Source: UBA9715 sp045614225 | Lineage (GTDB): Bacteria; Actinomycetota; Coriobacteriia; Coriobacteriales; Eggerthellaceae | Length of the DNA stretch: 22,591 nucleotides | Reading direction: 5' to 3' | Assembly: GCA_045614225.1 (NCBI GenBank) | Contig: JAZLCO010000103.1 | Coordinates: forward strand, 1-22,591 | Shown here: in pieces, positions 20,801 to 22,591 of the stretch | Layout of the letters: each line of letters begins with the position of its first letter | Position numbering within the stretch: the stretch's first letter is position 1 | The notes under the pieces: model-generated | The model's database searches: none | Told to the model about the DNA's origin: nothing | Seen by the model: the letters and a program-made list of their open reading frames with translations, nothing else | Made by a program: the position numbers and the translations under genes

Positions 20801-22591
20801 GTGGGCGTGTCGGTTGTTGGGGATAGCGAGAACGCGAATCGCAACGTGACGGACGGCACTACGCGCGCGGCCATCACCGTGTTGCCTGTCAATTCGAGCA
20901 GCATGAGCAACTACCTGATCGCCTATTTCGATATCGCACCGGCCGATTTCGCGGATTGCGACATTCAGTTGGTTTCGCCGACCGTGGCGTACACCGGCGA
21001 GGCGGTCGAGCCCGAGGTGAACGTCAAGCTGAACGGCGTCACACTGATCGCGGGCATCGATTACGAAATCTCATATTCCGACAACATCGAAAAAGGCACG
21101 GGGCATTTCACGGTGACACCGCTGGCCAACCTGTCCGGCGGCTCGACCGAGCCTTACGTCGGTTCCTTCACGATCGGTGACGGCATCGCGCTCGGCGATT
21201 ATACGATAGACGCCATCGAGGACCAGCAGTTCAACTGGGGCTACGACGTGCATCCGCAATTGACGTTCCGCGATTCGTCGGGGAATGTGGCGCCGCTCGT
21301 CGAGGGTGCCGATTACACGGTGGCGTATAAGGGCGCGGATGTGACCAAATGGCCCGCTACAGATGAGGCGTCCGAATCGTCGATCGACCCCCAGACCGTC
21401 ACTGTGACGGGCAGGGGTCTGTATACCGGCGAGTTGACGGCGACGTTCCACATCGTCCCCTACGACGCTACTGCCAACGCTACGAACCAGCTGCGCGTGT
21501 TTACCCAAAACCTTGCGTACGGCACGTGGGGCAAGCCTGCGGCCGAAACGACCCTAAAGGACGGCACCAAAGTCATGCGCGCCCAGTTCGAGAACTACGG
21601 ACCCGAATGGCCGGTGACGATAGTCGTCGCCTATCCGATTTGCGATTGGGCAGCCTACGAAGCTGGCGACTACGAGTCGTGTTACGCCGACTCGATCGCC
21701 ATCACCCGCCAAAACAACAACGCCAACGGCAAGTTGGTCTATCCGTACCCGGTGCGCTATTACGATGCGGACGGCAACGAGGTGGCAGCTGATGACAGCC
21801 TCTACACCAACTCGAACAGGGAGGTCATCGCCCGCCCGCAGGCAGCCGAGCCCGGTACCATCACCGCCAAGGTGTTCTTCACCACGGGCACGTCTGGGGC
21901 AAAGAACGGCGCTGTGGGCTCTATCGAGACGACGTTCGAGTACACGTCGCCGGCTTCCCTTTCCACGGTGGAGTGGACGGTGGGCTCGAATGACAAGAGA
22001 ACCTACGACGGCACTGCGAAAACGCCCATCGTGGCAACGATGAAGGGTACAGGCGCACAGCTTGTCGAGGGCGTCGACTACACCATCGAGTATGTTGACA
22101 ACGTCAATGCCGGCACGGCTTCATACGTTGCGACCGCCGTTGAGGGCGGGCATTTCTCGGGCACGCACGAGGGCGTGTTCTCGGTGTTGCCGGACTCGCT
22201 TTCGAATGCGACCATCGACGATATCCCCGATCAGGTGCTCGTCGATGCCGAAGCGGGAGTGGAACCTGTGCCAGTCGTGCGCGTGGGCGCCACCGTGTTG
22301 CAGGCCGACGTCGATTACGAGGTGCGCTACCAGAACAACCATACGATTGGCGATAACGGCGCCGTAATCGTGGTCGGCAAGGGCAACTACACCGGCACGG
22401 CCACCAAGACGTTCCGCGTTGTCGAGGAACCCCCTGCGCCCTCCGTCAAGTACGGCGACGTCGACGGCAACGGCAAGGTCAACGCCATCGACGCCACGCT
22501 CGTGCGCCGCTACGCCTACAAGCAGATCGAGCTGACCGACGCGCAGATGCTCGCGGCAAACGTCAGCGGCGACAACAAGGTCAACGCCATC
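17858..22591 (+). CDS. Giant secreted protein with GLUG repeats, Ig-like modules and a dockerin domain; 3' truncated by window
   Basis: The frame is open from ATG 17858 (GGAGG 4 nt upstream) to the window edge: 1578 residues without a stop. Residues 1-38 are a Sec signal peptide (ALVLAIALCFMW, cleavage near AYA|E). About 50-250 leads into a repeat region with FAGTFDGCGHTVRNLFI, and 251-575 holds at least seven GLUG-type repeats (GGLVGYARG, GGVVGRFG, GGVAGYSNG, GGIVGSLRG, GGIVGQTG, GGIAGQTR, AGIAGCIF), which form beta-helices in adhesins and some proteases. Four Ig-like MBG/YDG modules lie near 1033-1110, 1113-1200, 1367-1445 and 1449-1525. Residues 1529-1578 begin a type I dockerin with a calcium loop at 1534-1545 and a second loop cut by the edge. 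Its 25-bp gap to the previous gene indicates one operon. No enzyme domain is seen, so it is probably a surface-displayed scaffold or adhesin part. Confidence 0.88.
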   Translation, partial: MKKTDTCKRNRNASLWTALVLAIALCFMWCGEASVAYAEQGGEGGSSGASQGAAASQYAVASTNGLKGVQDELPYDVDWYLVDPDIDSYGISTSRELLGLAQLVNGTAVDWDGQPIAAVDFSGRTIELLEDITLVDDEGGIVEFTPIGTPETPFAGTFDGCGHTVRNLFIAHTYTHAGLFGYAGPTSVIKNVNLAGGGNAGIILTTETDYIANVGALAGKTDGSVSNCSSDVAVCIDSHTAATAEIPYVVQHIGGLVGYARGDMTGCSFSGTLTSAVYADAYSADTTSDSLRVADSIGGVVGRFGDPDYHGTLTNSYNIGDITAQTFGAGGADRFGETTFAVTFFVGGVAGYSNGSIYSCHNGSYDVDTQIITGSVFTGVRGTDGALLNNRGGDQVGGIVGSLRGESDDPDKYNDGDPDDPMVIADCHNEAQVTGLCATGGIVGQTGVYCTVTRCFNGSITDLSDWQRNQQAGKVTSTRWNKPLSGGIAGQTRSGVISYCANYAEVRNIQTGYYMAGIAGCIFTSDDYPNVTGEIYACFNSGGIYTINESTNVEYREAGICGDNEGYVHDCIVMQGSVPYHSDQAIGNMDWGVTSNIYVKSAEELQTPESAAILNAIAAQNQDWTCYWFINREGYPLLNSWAALDESQRIQLTADMIASTEELEPAPYMGQGQDTLPIISVTLKDGTVLIQNTDFYVIPQAGAYEMSADPIYTAGIVGIGLYMGTVNDCAHYSIGGGDLSKAAIFIATQKYNFGKVVFPTSVEARIGGATLPADEYEYIIYGSQTSATYVESGNTVFPALDSEGFISYDVAGNVMYPISEVGIEAINAETRDYWLWDRDGHLISDSKGKTYYVSGNAYAGTTSCVNLKAGTPAGYVVKVSAKSDSVGLSGYKIGFYVIDPVNLYRDCAFSGAFLGDQMWSWDADASHFYISDGQGGVFDDSPAATFTGQTITLDPVVHYGDYQLVMGQDIRVANGDPNPSEVGVSVVGDSENANRNVTDGTTRAAITVLPVNSSSMSNYLIAYFDIAPADFADCDIQLVSPTVAYTGEAVEPEVNVKLNGVTLIAGIDYEISYSDNIEKGTGHFTVTPLANLSGGSTEPYVGSFTIGDGIALGDYTIDAIEDQQFNWGYDVHPQLTFRDSSGNVAPLVEGADYTVAYKGADVTKWPATDEASESSIDPQTVTVTGRGLYTGELTATFHIVPYDATANATNQLRVFTQNLAYGTWGKPAAETTLKDGTKVMRAQFENYGPEWPVTIVVAYPICDWAAYEAGDYESCYADSIAITRQNNNANGKLVYPYPVRYYDADGNEVAADDSLYTNSNREVIARPQAAEPGTITAKVFFTTGTSGAKNGAVGSIETTFEYTSPASLSTVEWTVGSNDKRTYDGTAKTPIVATMKGTGAQLVEGVDYTIEYVDNVNAGTASYVATAVEGGHFSGTHEGVFSVLPDSLSNATIDDIPDQVLVDAEAGVEPVPVVRVGATVLQADVDYEVRYQNNHTIGDNGAVIVVGKGNYTGTATKTFRVVEEPPAPSVKYGDVDGNGKVNAIDATLVRRYAYKQIELTDAQMLAANVSGDNKVNAI
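18611..19590 (+). repeat. Degenerate GLUG repeat region with a recurring Cys
   Basis: At protein level at least seven units start with G-G-x-V/A-G and end 10-15 residues later in a turn containing Cys followed by a small or aromatic residue (TGCSF, YSCHN, ADCHN, TRCFN, SYCAN, YACFN, HDCIV). The irregular spacing comes from inserts between units. One isolated, similar unit (AGIVGIG then NDCAHY) recurs at about 19998-20052. DNA identity between units is low, so these are old repeats. Confidence 0.75.
22442..22591 (+). other. Partial type I dockerin domain (calcium-binding cohesin partner)
   Basis: The segment following an EEPPAP linker has the loop DVDGNGKVNAID (residues 1534-1545) with Asp/Asn/Asp at the calcium positions and the helix ATLVRRYAYKQ. 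It then repeats as NVSGDNKVNAI up to the window edge. This duplicated F-hand layout is the type I dockerin plan, which binds cohesin domains on another protein. The last residues are outside the window. Confidence 0.85.

Overview
The window looks like a chromosomal segment of a high-GC, monoderm actinobacterium. I would guess class Coriobacteriia (Eggerthellaceae-like gut bacteria). The grounds are the GC-rich coding sequence, a Tat-exported lipoprotein, very large secreted proteins with Ig-like, GLUG and dockerin modules, and a CDP-glycerol-type wall-polymer cluster. No marker gene fixes the taxon. I saw no rRNA, tRNA, CRISPR array, transposase or integrase.

Left edge (2-778, + strand): the 3' end of a large secreted protein made of three near-identical 76-77-residue Ig-like (MBG/YDG-type) modules. 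A 109-bp convergent gap with two hairpins, one a perfect 26-bp palindrome, separates it from the next operon.

Minus-strand operon (8744 down to 888): six tightly packed genes, with gaps of 20 bp or less and one 4-bp ATGA overlap. In transcription order they are a fusion of a TagF-like CDP-glycerol glycerophosphotransferase with a GT2 domain, a second GT2 glycosyltransferase, a polysaccharide pyruvyl transferase, a MenD-like thiamine-diphosphate enzyme, an aldo/keto reductase, and an unrecognised protein with one N-terminal membrane segment. Together they suggest synthesis of a phosphate-containing, pyruvylated and otherwise modified cell-surface polymer. The MenD-like and reductase pair may make an unusual building block.

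Divergent control region (8745-9497): AT-rich, with a small LysR-type DNA-binding protein that lacks any effector domain. It also holds a T-N11-A dyad upstream of that gene, a 10-bp TTATGCATAA palindrome, and a perfect 23-bp dyad overlapping the -10 element of the next operon. This last dyad has the 7-1-7 geometry of Fur-family sites.

Plus-strand operon (9498 to beyond the right edge): a FecCD-type permease, its ATPase and a Tat lipoprotein binding protein of the iron-siderophore/heme/corrinoid class; an ExbB/TolQ/MotA-type three-helix protein; a 106-residue single-helix protein resembling DUF2149 and ExbD; a 1376-residue membrane-anchored surface protein; and a GLUG/Ig-like/dockerin protein of at least 1578 residues. 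ExbB/ExbD-type energisers normally serve outer-membrane receptors. Finding one in a metal/tetrapyrrole ABC operon together with giant wall proteins in a probable monoderm is the most interesting feature here. It suggests an ion-gradient-powered, surface-to-membrane uptake or assembly apparatus, which is inference only.
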